64,000 nucleotides of DNA, taken from NCBI RefSeq assembly GCF_018449525.1, contig NZ_JAAVUS010000003.1:1-64000 (forward strand). Reading direction: 5' to 3'. Positions 63,165 to 64,000 of this stretch are shown here, one piece after another. A program made the translations under genes and the position numbers. This DNA is from Bradyrhizobium sp. dw_78 (GTDB lineage: Bacteria; Pseudomonadota; Alphaproteobacteria; Rhizobiales; Xanthobacteraceae). The notes under the pieces are model-generated. The model was not told where the DNA came from. It did not search any database and saw only the letters and a list, made by a program, of their open reading frames with translations. Position 1 is the first letter of the stretch; each line of letters starts with the position of its first letter.

Positions 63165-64000
63165 CGTTGATCTGTTCCTCATCAGGGATAGTCTACGTGA
63201 ATGTCAGGAAACAACCTATTTCAGCGGGAAACTCCACACCTTCACCGCACGGTTGATCGAGGTCATCGACCACGTTTTGCAGAATGAGCAATCATTAGGG
63301 CCCGATATTGTCCGGGCGTTCGCGTCTCACGCCTTAAGCGCAAACCGATACCTCGCTGGCAGCACGACGAAAGAGTCGCCTTACGAGATAGAGTATTGCC
63401 TTCAGGCTGTTATACCAAAATGGTCGAAGCGCGACTGCCTAATAACGACAGCGCTCACCGACGAGCGAGATTTTCATTTTCGTCCGACTGATCCCTGGGC
63501 CTTCGTAAAGGCTGCGCTGCCTGGCTACGCCACTTCGGGCTTTGATCCGTTGCTAGTCCAACTTGGTGTGCCGAGGGTTTATAGCCACAAACCACTCTTC
63601 TGTGTGCCGCTGTACCATGAGCTGGGTCACTTCGTTGATATTTCAAACGGTGTAACGAACCTCAGTAGCCTCATCCAGCGACCCAATTCCGCTTGGGAGT
63701 TGCAGCATAGACTTGAACATTTTGCCGATATCTTCGCCGCAGCTTACATCGGAAGGTGTAGCATTAGAGCTCTCGAAATGATTGCTCCAAATAATCCAAC
63801 CACCACGACTCATCCATCGACTGCTGACAGGGTCGCGCTGGTCGAAGACTTTTTGGCTGGCCGCAATACTGGAATAATTCCGTTGTTTCAGGCCTGCCTG
63901 CAGCAACTTGGGTTGCCGCCGCTTCAGATCGAGCACGTTGCGTTGAACCTCGATCCCGCCTTCGATGATATCAGAACGCACTCCATAACGAGCAAGGGCG
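63154..64000 (+). CDS. HELGH zinc-metallopeptidase-like protein, 3' end outside the window
   Basis: A frame open for at least 282 codons starts at the TTG at 63154, with GGAGG six bases upstream. VPLYHELGHFVD (residues 152-162) is a zinc-binding HExxH. RLEHFADIFAAAYIG (186-200) gives a downstream Glu and the AD-x-FA pattern of gluzincins such as the ImmA/IrrE type. The N-terminal 150 residues are unassigned. There is no signal peptide, so it acts in the cytosol. It was read directly from the sequence and has no stop before base 64,000. Confidence 0.75.
   Translation, partial: MRPNVDLFLIRDSLRECQETTYFSGKLHTFTARLIEVIDHVLQNEQSLGPDIVRAFASHALSANRYLAGSTTKESPYEIEYCLQAVIPKWSKRDCLITTALTDERDFHFRPTDPWAFVKAALPGYATSGFDPLLVQLGVPRVYSHKPLFCVPLYHELGHFVDISNGVTNLSSLIQRPNSAWELQHRLEHFADIFAAAYIGRCSIRALEMIAPNNPTTTTHPSTADRVALVEDFLAGRNTGIIPLFQACLQQLGLPPLQIEHVALNLDPAFDDIRTHSITSKG

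Noticed and set aside
43000..64000. Intact prophage
   Set aside because: No capsid, portal, terminase, tail or lysis genes were seen. The integrase, AlpA-like and RepA-like genes fit an integrative island instead.
1..64000. CRISPR array
   Set aside because: No regularly spaced 25-40-base direct repeats were found. The regular spacing at 52.8-53.9 kb is the coding periodicity of Sel1 repeats.

Overview
The window looks like a chromosome segment of an alphaproteobacterium of the Bradyrhizobium/Rhodopseudomonas group (Nitrobacteraceae). The signs are high GC, a HemY-type protein, Bug-type and NMT1-type solute-binding proteins, a Cache GGDEF-EAL protein, a GH15 glucoamylase, and dispersed palindromic intergenic repeats of a kind I recall from Bradyrhizobium. 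The assignment comes from gene content and recall, not from a search.

Bases 1-43,000 are ordinary chromosome. From left to right they hold: a 5'-truncated hemY-like gene; tRNA-Thr(CGT); a membrane-anchored polysaccharide deacetylase; a P450 next to a class III nucleotide cyclase; a TerB-like protein; an SDR; tRNA-Ala(CGC); a YggT, DUF167 and folD cluster convergent with pyrophosphatase; small hydrolases; an HD-GYP response regulator; a Bug solute-binding protein; an MFS carrier; a glucoamylase with a HAD phosphatase; and a large GGDEF-EAL protein. Then come a Tat-exported thiamine-diphosphate enzyme paired with a c-type cytochrome, an EmrAB efflux operon divergent from its TetR regulator with a clear operator, a LysR/SDR/MFS/threonine dehydratase cluster, and a MarR plus nitrate/taurine-type ABC transporter operon divergent from an FAD monooxygenase and a PuuE-like deacetylase. 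A chemoreceptor ends this part.

At 43,031-43,077 lies only the 3' half of a tRNA-Arg(CCG), on the minus strand. A tyrosine recombinase of the DUF4102 type follows directly. This is the left junction of a genomic island that runs to the right and past the end of the window. The base composition from about 44.5 to 54 kb is visibly less GC-rich than the chromosome. The island carries an AlpA-like protein, a RepA-like ATPase with GATC-rich repeats behind it, a DUF5681 pair, and a two-gene AAA (DUF3696)-plus-unknown module. Next are a uracil-DNA-glycosylase-like protein, a membrane Sel1-repeat protein divergent from an XRE regulator, and an orphan Phd/YefM-like antitoxin.

A type I restriction-modification operon ordered hsdR-hsdS-prrC-hsdM follows. 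Its third gene is a PrrC-type anticodon nuclease that keeps the Arg-x3-Glu...His triad. Behind hsdM are a 106-residue unknown and a HELGH zinc-metallopeptidase-like gene that is open at the window end. The island reads as a defence island. The best candidates for undescribed biology are the ATPase plus partner pair (48,113-51,078) and the small-protein plus metallopeptidase pair (62,844 onward). The best supported known system is the restriction locus guarded by an anticodon nuclease.
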